Assembly (NCBI GenBank): GCA_001910725.1
Contig: MJGA01000011.1
Location: 62,001-126,000 of the forward strand
DNA from: Phanerodontia chrysosporium
Taxonomy: Eukaryota > Basidiomycota > Agaricomycetes > Polyporales > Phanerochaetaceae
Length of the DNA: 64,000 nucleotides
Direction: 5' to 3'
This document shows positions 22,530 to 33,157 of this stretch, in pieces. The translations under genes and the position numbers were made by a program. The notes under the pieces are model-generated. The model was not told the origin of the DNA and ran no database searches. It saw only the letters and a program-made list of their open reading frames with translations. How positions within the stretch are numbered: the stretch's first letter is position 1; each line of letters opens with the position of its first letter.

Positions 22530-23216
22530 ACTTGTTGTGGGGAAGATGCCAGCTACTGTGCCCAGCTTTATATGAGGGCTCGGAGGCCGTTTGCCACAAA
22601 TGCCCGTTCATATTGTGGGCCACGAAGCTAAAGCGAGCGTTTTGGATGGTCGTGGTTGTAATGAAGCCGCAGTGTCCGAATCAGGAAATGTTCGACGCTG
22701 GCCGCATAGGGCGCTTGCCAGTGGCAATAAGCCACTCGGTTCTCTGACCGAGCACACGGGTCGGAACCTCGTTTACACGGTTTCAGCTCTTTGATTGGAA
22801 TGATAATGGACATTAATGTGCGAGGGGGCACCTCAAGACATCAAGGCCTCATCACAAACGGCCACTTTCTGCGACGCCACGAAGCCGGCGCTACCGTTAG
22901 GTGCTCGTGCTTTATGTCGTGGTCCGCTGGAAGAGCAGTACGCACACCCTTACGGTCATTCATGGACTTTTGTCCCACTGTCTGTGGCTAAGGCGCTTAG
23001 TGCTTCATTTAGGGTAGTTAAATCTCAAAGCCCTGAACTAGATCTTCCACTTCGAGATATATTGGAGAGAACCAACCCTTGCGCACCGAACGACCTCCTG
23101 ATATCTCTCGACTGTCGAAGACTCGCGCCGCGCATTGCGCAAGCGCCCACCGCCGCCACTTGCGTGGCGCGGAAGCAAAACCGCCTCGGCCGTCAAGCCA
23201 CAACGTCGGACTTTCC
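22530..23216. other. Intergenic, 5' flank of FunK1 copy 2
   Basis: No gene recognised. Ends at the approximate border of the copia LTR. Confidence 0.4.
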
Positions 23217-24530
23217 GTAGATAGTATCCAGTTGCATTAGCTAATATTTTCCGTAGTATAAAAAGCCCCCCCTCTCAATTTTCGCCCGCTCAGAGACGTT
23301 CTACCCCTTCTCTGAGCGTATGTACCGTTTCCCCCGTAGATATTAGGCACGTACTGACCATTAAATTAGTACAGACTGAGTGTCTACGGTTTTAGGTACA
23401 TAATAGAGACGTTCTACCCCTTCTCTGAGCTACAGACTGAGTGTCTACGGTTTTAGGCCTCGCTGCGCGCGCTGACCGGAGTCAGCGGCCCCCTGTCTGC
23501 GCAGAACCCGTCCAGAGACCGGTTTTGATAGGTTATGAGCCCTTAGAGGCCGACCTCAGTCGAAGTCATTCGTTTGCGCACCTTCGTTCGCCCCTGTCTC
23601 TCGCTCCCCACCGCTCGTTTTCGTTCGAATGCCCTCCAAGCGTTCAGACACCACCGCCCCGGCCGTGTGCTCCGGCAAGCCGCACATCTTCGACAAGCTC
23701 GAGACCGAAGACCGCTGGTACAAGTCGACGGGTCACGCTGGATGGATGCCCTGTGAGCTCCAGCCCTGTCCGCACCGTTACTCACAGCCCATAGGCGTTG
23801 TCGAGGACGCGTCCTGGCAAGTCGCTGTCGACCCCTCGCAGCTCAAGTTGTTCGTCGCCCGTCTGTCCGGCCGCCAGCCGTCGCCGCCCCGCTCTGCGTC
23901 TATCCAAGAGGTCCCTGAAGCCGAAGCGACCGCTGCGCCTACGCTCCCCCCGCCGTCGCGCTCCTCTGAGCGTTCTGCCGCAGAGGAAGAGCTAGAGTAC
24001 CTTGATGCCGCGTCGTCTCCTGTTGCTCGCCCCTCTGTATCGTCGTCTTCAATTATACGCGCATTCAACTCTGTCCCTAAGCTCGCGCTCGAAGGCAGCA
24101 ACTACCGCCTCTGGCATCAACGTATCGTCGTTGCGGCGCGTGGCGTACAATGCGACGACCTTCTCGAAGAGCCTGACGTGCCCGCCACACGCAAACGCGA
24201 AGCCGACGCCCTGCTGTCTGCTATCCTCGACACCCTGCCTGACTCCGTCTTCATGAGTGTCTCGTCCACGGCCGACGTGCCTGCTGATGTCATGTCTGCG
24301 ATGAAGGTTCGCTACGGCGTGTCTACCGCTGTTTCCGACGCCGCAGCGCAGCGCAAGCTTTTCTCAATGACCTGCAAGGACGATCGCAAGCTGCAGGCTC
24401 ACCTGGACTCCATGCTCGCCGTGCGCGAACAGATTATCAAGAGCGGTACTTCTGTGTCTGATAAGGTCTTCACTGACGCGATTATTGCGTCTCTGCCCGA
24501 CTCCTACAAGCCGATATCATGCATCAAAGG
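23217..24530 (+). mobile_element. Ty1/copia element, 5' end only (LTR, primer site, gag)
   Basis: A TATA-like AGTATAAAAAG lies near 23,252. A copia-type primer-binding site GGTTATGAGCCCT (23531-23543) is complementary to the anticodon arm of initiator tRNA-Met, the half-tRNA primer used by Ty5/copia-type elements. A gag ORF follows. The 5' LTR border is approximate. Within the LTR two sequences are each present twice: GAGACGTTCTACCCCTTCTC (about 23291 and 23408) and ACAGACTGAGTGTCTACGG (about 23372 and 23434). Protease, integrase and RT are missing because a Ty3-like sequence starts at about 24,531 inside gag. Confidence 0.75.
23531..23543 (+). promoter_or_regulatory. Primer-binding site, half-tRNA iMet type
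   Basis: GGTTATGAGCCCT is the reverse complement of the initiator tRNA-Met anticodon stem-loop (contains CAT anticodon complement ATG). It sits about 90 bases upstream of the gag start, as expected for copia-class elements. Confidence 0.7.
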
Positions 24531-24537
24531 TGTTTGA
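23629..24537 (+). pseudogene. copia Gag, truncated at C-terminus
   Basis: The reading frame encodes about 300 residues. The C-terminal half is a copia-type gag-polypeptide domain: LEGSNYRLWHQRIVVAARGV, ILDTLPDSVF, a helix AAAQRKLFSMTCKDDRKLQA, and VSDKVFTDAIIASLPDSYKP. Homologous Gags continue past SLPDSY to a zinc knuckle and then protease; here the frame enters foreign sequence (ISCIKGV, stop) at the junction with the next element. It would have formed the virus-like particle. It has no internal stops before the break, so the truncation is probably due to insertion rather than slow decay. Confidence 0.75.
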
Positions 24538-24884
24538 CACAAGATATGGATGAAATGGGCTTGAGTCTCTGTCATATCAGTGGGTGTGGGAAGACATGCC
24601 CAAACCTGGAGATCCCAGAAGGTGTGGGAATGTGCATCCATATTGGGAAAGAGTAGGAAAGAAGAGAGAAAGGGGCATGCTTAGGCTTGGAAGGCCTAGG
24701 AAGAGGTAAGAAGCAGCTGGAACATTGTGGAAAAGCGAAGAATGCTGTGGAATCTGCTGGAATATTCTGGCAGAAGGGCCCAGACTTGGACCCAGCACTC
24801 AGGATTTAGGGACTTTTGGAAGAGAACATTGCAGAAGGACATGGAACTTTATAGAATACCCTAGAATACTCCTAGTTTAAGGGG

Positions 24885-24891
24885 TATATAA
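24885..24891 (+). promoter_or_regulatory. TATA box of Ty3-like LTR
   Basis: TATATAA, followed by CCCCACCCC. The predicted transcript start is about 30 bases downstream (near 24,916). Several GAA/TTC blocks upstream (for example GAATATTC at 24760-24767) could bind stress-type factors, but this is speculative. Confidence 0.55.
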
Positions 24892-25045
24892 ACCCCACCC
24901 CTTGTATCCTCGCTTAGAGGAGCCTCTTGACACTAGACCGCTATCTAGTTCGTTCCTCCCTCTACGTCTTTTGCTCTTTGCTGTGTACTGTAGCGCGGCT
25001 GCTGCAGTGCCACTGGTGTTCTACGTCTACGTCGTTGTTGAGACC

Positions 25046-25388
25046 ACTCTAGTCCGGCTCGTGCCCGGTGTCGAGTGCTCTTCGTCGTCGGTTGTTGTAC
25101 TCTAGTCCGGCCTGTGCCCGGTGTCGAGTACTTTTTGTTGTACGTCATACGTTGGGTGGGAACATTCTAGTCCGGCTCTGCCACCGGTGTCGAGTGTTTG
25201 CCCTTCGTCTTTCCTTTTACACTCTAGTCTGGCCTTTGCCCAGTGTCGAGTGTTCTACGTTGTTTGTGGTCACGCCCTACGTTGTTGTTGTTTGTACACA
25301 CCCTGCTAAGCTCTTGCTGACACAGAGTGTACCCCTTTCTTTCGCTGCCTGTACGTACTCTAGTCCGGCTCTGCCACCGGTGTCGAGT
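25046..25388 (+). repeat. Array of five related hairpins in retroelement leader
   Basis: Copies lie at 25046-25076, 25099-25129, 25164-25195, 25221-25251 and 25357-25388. Each has the form ACTC-TAGT-CCGG-loop-CCGG-TGTC-GAGT, with outer stem ACTC/GAGT and inner stem CCGG/CCGG. The fourth copy has CTGG paired with CCAG, a two-sided compensatory change. The third has ATTC with GAGT (one G-T pair). Spacing between copies is irregular. Confidence 0.7.
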
Positions 25389-25843
25389 ACGCTTTTGTGT
25401 TTGACGTTCACGGTCTTTAACGGACTCTTTTGTGTTTGCGGTTGTACGTCTTTTGGTCTCACTGGTTGTTTGGTTGTTTGTTGCACGTTGGACTCTTTTG
25501 TATTGTTTCCCAGTGGGTTGTAGCATTCGGGCTACCACTCATTGTTTCTTAGGTCTATTTACAGGACAGCCTGTGAGTTGATCTAACTCTTACCCCTCCT
25601 TTGTAGACGAACCCCCCCCCCCCTTCACACCTCCAACCTCTACCTTCTCAACACACACCTTTGCAGTCTACCTTTGTCCCCAACGAACGCCCGAGGCAGA
25701 AGCCGACCTAGGACTGGTCCGTCTAACTCGGTTCCTTAATTTGACTCACTCTCTTCGAGGAGGAGTTGAAAGCGGGATCAACCACGATATCTGGAGCCCA
25801 CCGCGAGGGGAATCAGACTTCTTTGGTTACTGTTCACAAGGGT

Positions 25844-28800
25844 ATGTCTGGAGGTCTCACACCCTCTTCGTCTACGCCTTCGCCACCCACGTCGTTAACG
25901 TCTACATCGTCACGCTCTACGTCGCCTACGTCACCTTTACACCCCACACTTACGCAGACACATCCTACGCCCATGTCTACGTCCACGATGCCTTCAGGAT
26001 CTGCCCAGCCAGCTCAGCCTCAGCAACAAGGGAGTCATTCCCAACAGCAGGCTCAGCCAGCTACTGCAGCATCCGCGGCCACCCCTGGAGGAGGAGTTGT
26101 TGATCTTCCCCTGCCAGGACAAAAGGGGGCTCCAAGAAAGTTCAAAGGCAAGCATTCGGAAGTGCTTCCCTTTTTACATTTCTACGAGCGCCTATGTCAA
26201 AAGCATAACGTTACTTCAGACCAGGACAAGGTTGAGAGCATTACTCAGTACTGTTCTCGTAGCGTATGCAAGTTCATGGAAGGTCTTCCCAGCTATCAGA
26301 CCCCTAACTGGACATCCTTTGTACGCGATCTCAAGAAGTACTACGAAGCGGACAAGGATACCAAGAGGTTTGCTACTCGAGATCTAGAGAAGCTTGCTCG
26401 GCATACAAAGTCCAAGTCCATCAAGACGCTCAAGGCTTGGAACAAGTACATGCGAGACTTCATACGGATAGCTGGATGGTTAAAGAAGCACAACAGGCTG
26501 TCAGACTACGACTACAAGTACTATTTCTGGGTTGGCATTCCTGTGCCTTTCAGAGAGTCACTTGAGTCACGACTAGTTGCTAAGCTTCCAAACCATGACC
26601 TAGAAGACCCGTTTGAGGTAGACGATGTCACTCAGGTTGCAGAATCGCTTCTGCATCGTCGGCGCTTTGACAGAGATCGTCTGTTTTCAGAACCTGAAAC
26701 AGATGACACTGATGAAGCATCGACTACTGACTCAGACAGTTCTGACTCTGACTCAGAGGATGACTTGTCTGAGGATGATGACATTGCCAGAAGGAAGAGA
26801 AGGTCGAAGAAGAAAGGAAGAGAGTTGTCGAGGACAAGAGAGAACAGGAAGAAGAAGACGCAGACTGTCAAGAAGCCCACGAAGCGCTCAGTCAAGTTCA
26901 AGAAGCCAGAGCCAGAGTCCTCATCGGAGAGTGACTCGGATGCACCTTCATCACGCATGACCTTGCGGCCACCTACTCCTGTTAAGGACAAGGCCAAGGA
27001 CGATCTGGAGATGGAGGAATTGATCGCGCAAATGAAGAAGATGCAGATCGATGATCCAGCCTATGCTGTGGCTTACTTCCGTGCCTGTAACAGGAACCCT
27101 TTGGTGAAGTCGATCTTAGCGCCACCAGTAGATCGAAGAAGTGTTTCAGTTGCAAGTTCAGCTCCAGCGCCAAGGTCCCGGTCGTTTGAACGAGATCCAC
27201 CGCCCCACACAGGACCAGGTGTTTCATCGTTTCCTCTACGCCCTGAAGATCGTACCTGTTTTGGATGTGGTGCTCTTGGGCACTCTATGAGCAGGTGTGA
27301 GGCTTTGCAAGAATACTTCGCCAATGGAACTATTACACGTGATGAGAGAGGTCGGATTACTCTCACCAATGGCGGTATTCTGTTCAGGAAACGTGATGAA
27401 GACTGGGTCTCAGCTATCAAACGAGCCACGACTCCACAGGCCAACTTTGTTTCTGTTCAAGCTATGCAGTCTTCGCTAGCACAGAAGAAGCCTAGAAGAA
27501 GAACCAAGGTGCAGTACTACAGCTGTGATTCAGACACGGAGAACCAGGAGAGGAGTTTGCCTGAGGATACGGAATCAGAGGCAGAGGTTTTGGAAGTCAA
27601 GCGAGGAGAGAAGGGTATCACCACCAATCGGAGGGAGAAGTTTGATGGTGTTTGGATGCCTGCATCCAAGGAACCAGAGGAACGACGGAAGAGGCAAAAT
27701 CTTCCACCTGTTACTCGACGAGGACCGCCCCGCTCAGCTCGTAAAGAGCAGGCTGGAGAACCTTCTCTTGTTCCAGTTCCTATTCCAGCACCAGACCCAG
27801 TTCCCATCCCTGTGGACATACCTTCTGTTCCTTTCAATGCTCAAGACGACGATGCTTTCATGGAAGATCTAACGCAGCCAAAACCTTCTACGTCCAAGGG
27901 AAAGGAGCGAGCAGAACCTTTGAAGGATAGGACCAATGGCAAGACGGATGGAGAAGGTCTCCAAAAGCGGCAACCTCGGCGTTCAGAAATTCAAGCGCAT
28001 GTAGACCCCAAAAGCATGCTGGACAAGGTTCTGAACGCTGATATCCCCATTACTGTTGGAGAGCTGCTAGGAGTCTCTAGGGAAATGTCTCAACAAATGC
28101 AGGAAGTCATTAAGCCAAAGAATGCTTCCGGCAGATCGCAAGGAGATGTAAAGGCAGTAGTAGCCCAAACTGGTGTACAGGCTGCTTCACTTCCTCGACC
28201 ACTCAGTGCAACTGCCACGCAGTTCCCTAGCAGGCAACGAGGTCAACTCATTCGATTCAGGATTGAGATTGACGGTAGCCCCATCACAGCCATAGTGGAT
28301 ACTGGTTCTCAGCTGAACATCGTAAACAGGCGAGTTTGGCAGAACACAGTAGGACGCCCTATCGACGTGACCAAGCAGATCATCATGGGAGATGCCAACG
28401 GAGGAGAAGGTCTATTGCAAGGCTTTGTACCAGATGTGCCACTAGCATGCGGGTCAGTTCTGACACATGCCAGTTTGTTCATTGGTGCAAAGGCCCCATT
28501 TGACTTGCTACTAGGACGACCCTGGCAACGAGGAAACTATGTCAGCATTGACGAGCGGCGAGATGGAACATATCTACTATTCAAGGACGAGTCCTTGACA
28601 GTTAGATATGAAATGCTAGTCACGCCAGAGTATATCGTCAATCCTGCCCTGCAAGAGTATCTGGATCGCACGCACAACATGGTCAACATGGTGACAGACA
28701 TCGATACTGCAGGAATAGACCTTGAGCTGGAATACGCGCACCCACGGAACTCACGATGTCAACCTGGAAGAACGGCAAGTTTGTTGCAAACAGCATGTAT

Positions 28801-29569
28801 TCAAGATACAGACGACAGTGCATGGACAGATACTGCTTCAACCGTCAGCGACTTCGAGGATCCACCTCCCAGTCCAGCAACTAGTCTTGAAAGCATTGAT
28901 ACTATAGCCAAGACTAGCGATGAAGGCGAAGAAACCTCAGGAAGCGATGTTTCAGCAGACAGTGATGTTATACGGTGGCTAGACCTGTATGACACTACTG
29001 AGCCTGAACTGCCAGAGGATGAGAGAATGGATGTGGACTCACGGTCAGAAATGCAGTCCAACGACGGAGACGATGATCCAGCAAGCAAAGATGGAATTTC
29101 GCTTTTGATCGGCGAGGAATCAGCTGGTGATACAGAACAAGGTGACGAGGTTGAGGAAGGACCTACCTTAATCATTGAGGACACGCATATCCCTGAAGGA
29201 GGACCCCCTCGACGGCCTTGGCAAGTCTCTGGGCAAGCTGCTGAAACACCTCCAATCTCAGAAGAAGGAAGACCATGTACGCAGGAGTTACAAGCACATG
29301 CAATTACCTTGGAAAGGCAGCAAGGACAGCAGGCAACACATTTGGAGCGTCGCCGTGAGGAGACATGCCGAGCCGCACTTCTTGCGACAGACATGCCTTA
29401 CGGGCTTATTGACCTCGAATGCATGCCACGAGTCCAGCAGCCATCGCAGCCAGGTAACGGTCAGAACATGCATGAGACCTCACGCGTTCCGCTGCAGCGC
29501 GCGCCTAATCCGAGCCCCTCTCACGCGGACCGATCAGATCCACGAGCGAAACAGGAAGGTCCAAGATAA
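25844..29569 (+). CDS. Ty3-like Gag-protease polyprotein
   Basis: This is a 1,241-residue ORF starting at the first ATG of the predicted transcript. Order: a low-complexity Ser/Thr/Pro/Gln-rich N-terminus; a capsid-like helical domain (KFKGKHSEVLPFLHFYERLC...YYFWVGIPVPFRESLESRL, about residues 85-270); an acidic then basic linker; a CCHC zinc knuckle CFGCGALGHSMSRC (about nt 27,255-27,300); basic and Pro-rich linkers; a retropepsin domain with catalytic AIVDTGSQLNIV (GAT of the Asp at 28298-28300) and the flap/hydrophobic LLGRPW (about 28,510); and an acidic C-terminal tail. The family occurs in many Agaricomycete retroelements. The frame is fully open although pol is absent, so it may be recent or in-trans competent. 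Confidence 0.85.
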   Translation: MSGGLTPSSSTPSPPTSLTSTSSRSTSPTSPLHPTLTQTHPTPMSTSTMPSGSAQPAQPQQQGSHSQQQAQPATAASAATPGGGVVDLPLPGQKGAPRKFKGKHSEVLPFLHFYERLCQKHNVTSDQDKVESITQYCSRSVCKFMEGLPSYQTPNWTSFVRDLKKYYEADKDTKRFATRDLEKLARHTKSKSIKTLKAWNKYMRDFIRIAGWLKKHNRLSDYDYKYYFWVGIPVPFRESLESRLVAKLPNHDLEDPFEVDDVTQVAESLLHRRRFDRDRLFSEPETDDTDEASTTDSDSSDSDSEDDLSEDDDIARRKRRSKKKGRELSRTRENRKKKTQTVKKPTKRSVKFKKPEPESSSESDSDAPSSRMTLRPPTPVKDKAKDDLEMEELIAQMKKMQIDDPAYAVAYFRACNRNPLVKSILAPPVDRRSVSVASSAPAPRSRSFERDPPPHTGPGVSSFPLRPEDRTCFGCGALGHSMSRCEALQEYFANGTITRDERGRITLTNGGILFRKRDEDWVSAIKRATTPQANFVSVQAMQSSLAQKKPRRRTKVQYYSCDSDTENQERSLPEDTESEAEVLEVKRGEKGITTNRREKFDGVWMPASKEPEERRKRQNLPPVTRRGPPRSARKEQAGEPSLVPVPIPAPDPVPIPVDIPSVPFNAQDDDAFMEDLTQPKPSTSKGKERAEPLKDRTNGKTDGEGLQKRQPRRSEIQAHVDPKSMLDKVLNADIPITVGELLGVSREMSQQMQEVIKPKNASGRSQGDVKAVVAQTGVQAASLPRPLSATATQFPSRQRGQLIRFRIEIDGSPITAIVDTGSQLNIVNRRVWQNTVGRPIDVTKQIIMGDANGGEGLLQGFVPDVPLACGSVLTHASLFIGAKAPFDLLLGRPWQRGNYVSIDERRDGTYLLFKDESLTVRYEMLVTPEYIVNPALQEYLDRTHNMVNMVTDIDTAGIDLELEYAHPRNSRCQPGRTASLLQTACIQDTDDSAWTDTASTVSDFEDPPPSPATSLESIDTIAKTSDEGEETSGSDVSADSDVIRWLDLYDTTEPELPEDERMDVDSRSEMQSNDGDDDPASKDGISLLIGEESAGDTEQGDEVEEGPTLIIEDTHIPEGGPPRRPWQVSGQAAETPPISEEGRPCTQELQAHAITLERQQGQQATHLERRREETCRAALLATDMPYGLIDLECMPRVQQPSQPGNGQNMHETSRVPLQRAPNPSPSHADRSDPRAKQEGPR

Positions 29570-29865
29570 GATCTCTACTGACCGCGTCCTCGGGGAGCAA
29601 CCACAGCACTGCGGAATCGTTTGTAAGCTAACCACCATCCTGCCCTGCAGATCTTAGACGGCCTTTGCGGTGTGATGCCGCTACTGAATGCAAGCTGAGA
29701 AGCTTTAGCACGCTTGCTGACCTGTACGCCGAGGCGAAAGTCACCGACCGACTCGGAGGCCGACCAACGCTTTGTGCACGGTTGACGGCCGCCCGAGGAA
29801 CACAGTACGTTATTGTTCTCCATATACTGTTCTCTCTAACCAAAAACGCGATATTGAGGGGGCAG

Positions 29866-30921
29866 CTATGTATTTGCTTGAGAAAGAAGACCGAGCCTCT
29901 CGATTTCCTCCTTCTCCTCAGCCCACGCTGGCCTTGAGAGCCTATACAACGTCCGGAAGCTCGCATAGGAAATATCGCCCATGCGCCCGATGGCGTCGAA
30001 CTTGGTCGGGTCGACGAGCTTGATGTCCTCTTCCGGCCCCGTGCTAGACTCCCGGTTCAACAGCACGTCGTTGCGGACATGGATCTTCTTCACGAGGCCC
30101 AGCACGAGAGTAACAGAGGGCGCGCCAGTCTCTGGGTGGACAATCCCGATTGCCTCGTACAGCTCGCATTCCATGCTGAATGCGCTCTCCTTGACGCGCG
30201 GCGCCTTGGCGAGCACCTGTTGGGCCATGCTCTTGAGCTGCTACCTCTATCTCTTTGAGTCTCTGCCTAAGTGCTTACGCTGGGTGCCTTCGTCAGGCCG
30301 CTAAGCTCCCACTCGCTGACGTCCGACGGCGTGTCCAGTGCCGTCGTGTTCGCCGGCACGGAGCATACCGTGCTCATGATGTTGACCACAAAGCTCTTCG
30401 TTTCTCTGATGTTCACTTCTGTATCCTTTGTCCTGCTTCCGTCGTCGTTCCGTATGCAGACGGAGACCATAGGTGGATTATGCGAGACCTAAAGGGTAAT
30501 ATGAGTGGACGGACCCCTCAGGTGCACTGCTCGTACCATGTTGAAGAAACTGAACGGCGCTAGGTTGTCTATGCCTCCCTCAGAGACTGTCGAGACGTAT
30601 GCGACAGGTCGAGGCAGTATAGCGCTGCCCATGAGTCGGTACTGTGATATTATCTCAAAAATCATCCGATATTATGCTGGCGCATCTTCGCTCACAAGCT
30701 TGCTGTAATTATGCTCTTAGCGTCTTCAATCGGACCCTGAGAGAGACGTACTTCGGGTCCTCCGTAGCAGGGTCGACTACTGTCCAGCCTTGCTTCTCAC
30801 CCTCCACCCACTGTGCGCCTGCAGGAGTTGCATCCACCGGCGTACCAAAGGTAAATCCAGGTGTGCGTCTTTCGTAGTACTGGGTAGCTTGGTCAAACGG
30901 GTATGGGTAGAGGTCAGACAT
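29866..30921 (-). CDS. Flavin reductase-like (FMN-binding split-barrel) protein
   Basis: Exon 1 begins MSDLYPYPFDQATQYYERRT at 30,921 and ends near EDPK. Exon 2 reads RLMGSAILPRPVAYVSTVSE and LAPFSFFNM. An intron (donor GTACGA, acceptor CTTTAG) joins VSHNPPMVSVCIRNDDGS, then IRETKSFVVNIMS. The last exon (about 30,237-29,866) has VKESAFSMECELYEAIGI and FDAIGRMGDISYASFRTLYR. The family (flavin_reduct, PadR/DIM6-type) binds FMN and reduces flavin or acts in aromatic metabolism. A conserved RP-x-A-x-VST segment and the NLAPFSFFN block are diagnostic. The exon 1/2 junction is not fully resolved: the obvious GTACGT donor leaves a phase problem with the visible acceptor. Confidence 0.85.
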
Positions 30922-31483
30922 GATGGGGTATTGTGGGTTCCAAGGTGCTGCTGGTCGATGTGACACTGGCAGCTGAAGTCGAGAATATATATACTCATTT
31001 CGCAAATAATCTTTATAGTAGCTGTCATCGAGTCAGCTTTTAAAGCTGGCTGCCAGTAGCATATTTGCCTCGATTGAATATGATACTCACCTTACAGAAA
31101 GTTCACATGTTAGCTTGTGAATTCTAGCTTGACATCGTGCGGCTTCGCTGCCCAGAAAGGAAGCTTTGGAACAGTACATTCTTCAGTAGCACATGAAAGA
31201 TGTGGTGCGTATGCTGCCTTATTAGCATACCAATAGACACATGCCCTACAATCCAATGTACGATGCTGCTCCCAGCTATGACCTGAGAACTGCACCGTAG
31301 GCGGTCTGAAGTCCCCGGGGTCTTGCGGTCCATCCATACATGGCATTTCCGAGATAAGATTCCATAAGCGATCAACGAATTTCTCGACTGCGTCTTGCAC
31401 GGTCAAGCTCTAGCACTCCGTCCACCTCTCCGCTCAGCGTTCTCCCCACCTTCCTCTGTACACTACTTTCTCTCGCCAAAATA
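30922..31483. other. Divergent intergenic region
   Basis: 5' flanks of the flavin-reductase-like gene (minus) and the AC40 gene (plus). A 98-codon minus-strand ORF (31110-31406) has no recognisable domain; I do not call it. Confidence 0.4.
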
Positions 31484-32735
31484 ATGAGCTCTTCGCTCCC
31501 TAAGTCTCTGCTCAACCCACGACGGCACGTTGGTGTCCACGCCGAGCGAGTCTCGGACGTCTCGAGCACAGAGTATCCCGGTCATTACCCGAATGAAGAC
31601 CACAGCTGGGACTTGGAGAAGTTCAAGGAGGTGCGTCTGTCTGAGAAGTCTTCACTTCTATACGCTACATCGCTGACTTGCGGGAATTATTTGTGCCTGT
31701 GCCGTTGCAGAGCTTGCAAGTCAAGGTGCAGAGACTGTCGCAACGAAGTATTGAATTCGACCTCGTAGGCGTTGATGCTTCCATCGCGAATGCGTTCCGC
31801 AGGATAATGATCGCTGAGGTGCGTTGTACGCAAACTGTCTCCCGAGTTCCTCTTGACCGTTTTGGCGCGTACTGCGTAATTAGGTCCCTACAATAGCCAT
31901 AGAGCACGTTTACGTCTGGAACAACACATCTGTCATACACGACGAAGTTCTGGCACATCGAATTGGTCTTGTACCACTCTCCGCAGACCCCGCACTGCTG
32001 GACTACCGGACAGCGACCGGATTCAACGCTACACCAAACGACCGTAACACCCTTGTCTTCCGCCTGCAGGTCACTTGCGAACGCGCACCAAAAGGCTCCG
32101 GGAAGGAGTACATCAACGACGAGGTGAAGAGTGGGGATCTCGTCTGGGTACCGCAGGGCGAGCAGGAGGAGGTCTTCGCGAACAACCCGCCGGGGCCGAC
32201 TAACAAGGACATCGTGCTCGCGAAGCTGCGCCCGGGGCAGGAGATCGACATGGAGCTGCACGCGATCAAGGGTGTCGGGAAGGAGCACGCCAAGTGGAGT
32301 CCGGTCGCGACGGCGTCGTACCGCCTGCACCCGCTCATCCTGCTGAACCCCGCAAAGCCTGTGCCCGCGCACCTCGCGAAGAAGTTCGCGAGCTGCTTCA
32401 GCCCAGGTGTGGTGCAGGTCGCGCCCGACGGCGCCGTCTCCATCGACCTGCACGGCATGCGCAAGGACAGCGTCTCGCGCGAGGTGCTCCGCCACGAGGA
32501 GTTCCACGGCTGCGTCGAGCTCAAGCGCCTACGCGACTGGTTCATCTTCAACGTTGAGAGCGAAGGCCCGTATCCCCCCGAGAGGCTGCTCCCCGAGGCC
32601 ATCAAGGTCATGCGCGAGAAGATCTCGTCGATACGTGCCGCGGCACAGGCTCTCCTCGCAGATGCGGATGGCGACGTCCCAGGAGAGACGAAGAGCCAGG
32701 ACGGTGATGGTGACGTTGAAATGGGTGATTCATAG
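31484..32735 (+). CDS. RPC40: RNA polymerases I and III subunit AC40 (RPAC1)
   Basis: Three exons: 31484-31630, 31711-31818 and 31884-32735. The protein has the alpha-like N-terminal assembly domain of the RPB3/RPAC1 family: IEFDLVGVDASIANAFRRIM, VPTIAIEHVYVWNNTSVIHD, LAHRIGLVPLSADP. Conserved downstream blocks are FRLQVTCERAPKGSG, WVPQGEQ and KGVGKEHAKWSPVATASYR, the last being the hallmark shared with bacterial alpha. It forms a heterodimer with AC19 that seeds assembly of Pol I and Pol III in the nucleus. The tail is acidic (DGDGDVEMGDS). Both introns keep frame exactly. Length (about 368 residues) is slightly above the yeast protein. Confidence 0.95.
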
Positions 32736-33157
32736 TGTACTTGGTGCTATACGGTGGTGCGCCGATGTATTTCCTCTCACTCCCACTATAACTACCGGAT
32801 GCGTGAGTTGACCCCAATCCTTGTGTTCCGAGACTGCCAGTGATGAGGGTCATATGAAGCATGATGACAAGAAAAGATCGCAGGGTTTGGCACTTCCTTC
32901 AGTCGTCGACCTGATCCTCGCACAGGCTCCTGCTGCAGGCTTACACTTCGGAGTGCGAAGTTTTGTGCGGACATTCCAGATCCTCGAAAGCAGATCTTGC
33001 TTAGAGTCAAGTGGATACGTATTCGCCTTCACAAAACGCCATGACACAATACATGATACTGGGTACACTACATACTCCTCACAATATACATCAGCCTAGT
33101 CGTACAAACAGACAACAGAAAACTACTCGGGAAAAGGGGGTACAACGGACAGACGCG
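32736..33157. other. Convergent intergenic region
   Basis: 3' flanks of AC40 (plus) and the UvrD-like gene (minus). No other feature seen. Confidence 0.5.

Larger units (their letters stand above)
24531..29650 (+). mobile_element. Ty3-like element, 5' part only (LTR/leader and Gag-protease)
   Basis: The left end is placed where copia gag breaks, at TGTTTGACACAAG. A TATATAA at 24885-24891 marks the promoter. From 24,844 to 25,843 no ATG occurs on the plus strand; the first ATG starts a Gag-protease ORF. The leader holds five related hairpins (25046-25388) and a run of about 14 C at 25,612-25,623. No RT, RNase H, integrase or 3' LTR follows the ORF: the sequence reaches the 3' flank of the flavin-reductase gene within 300 bases. 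The right border is approximate and no target duplication was found. Confidence 0.7.

Noticed and set aside
31110..31406. 98-codon minus ORF between flavin-reductase-like and AC40 genes
   Set aside because: No domain and no convincing link to the neighbouring gene; probably promoter or UTR.
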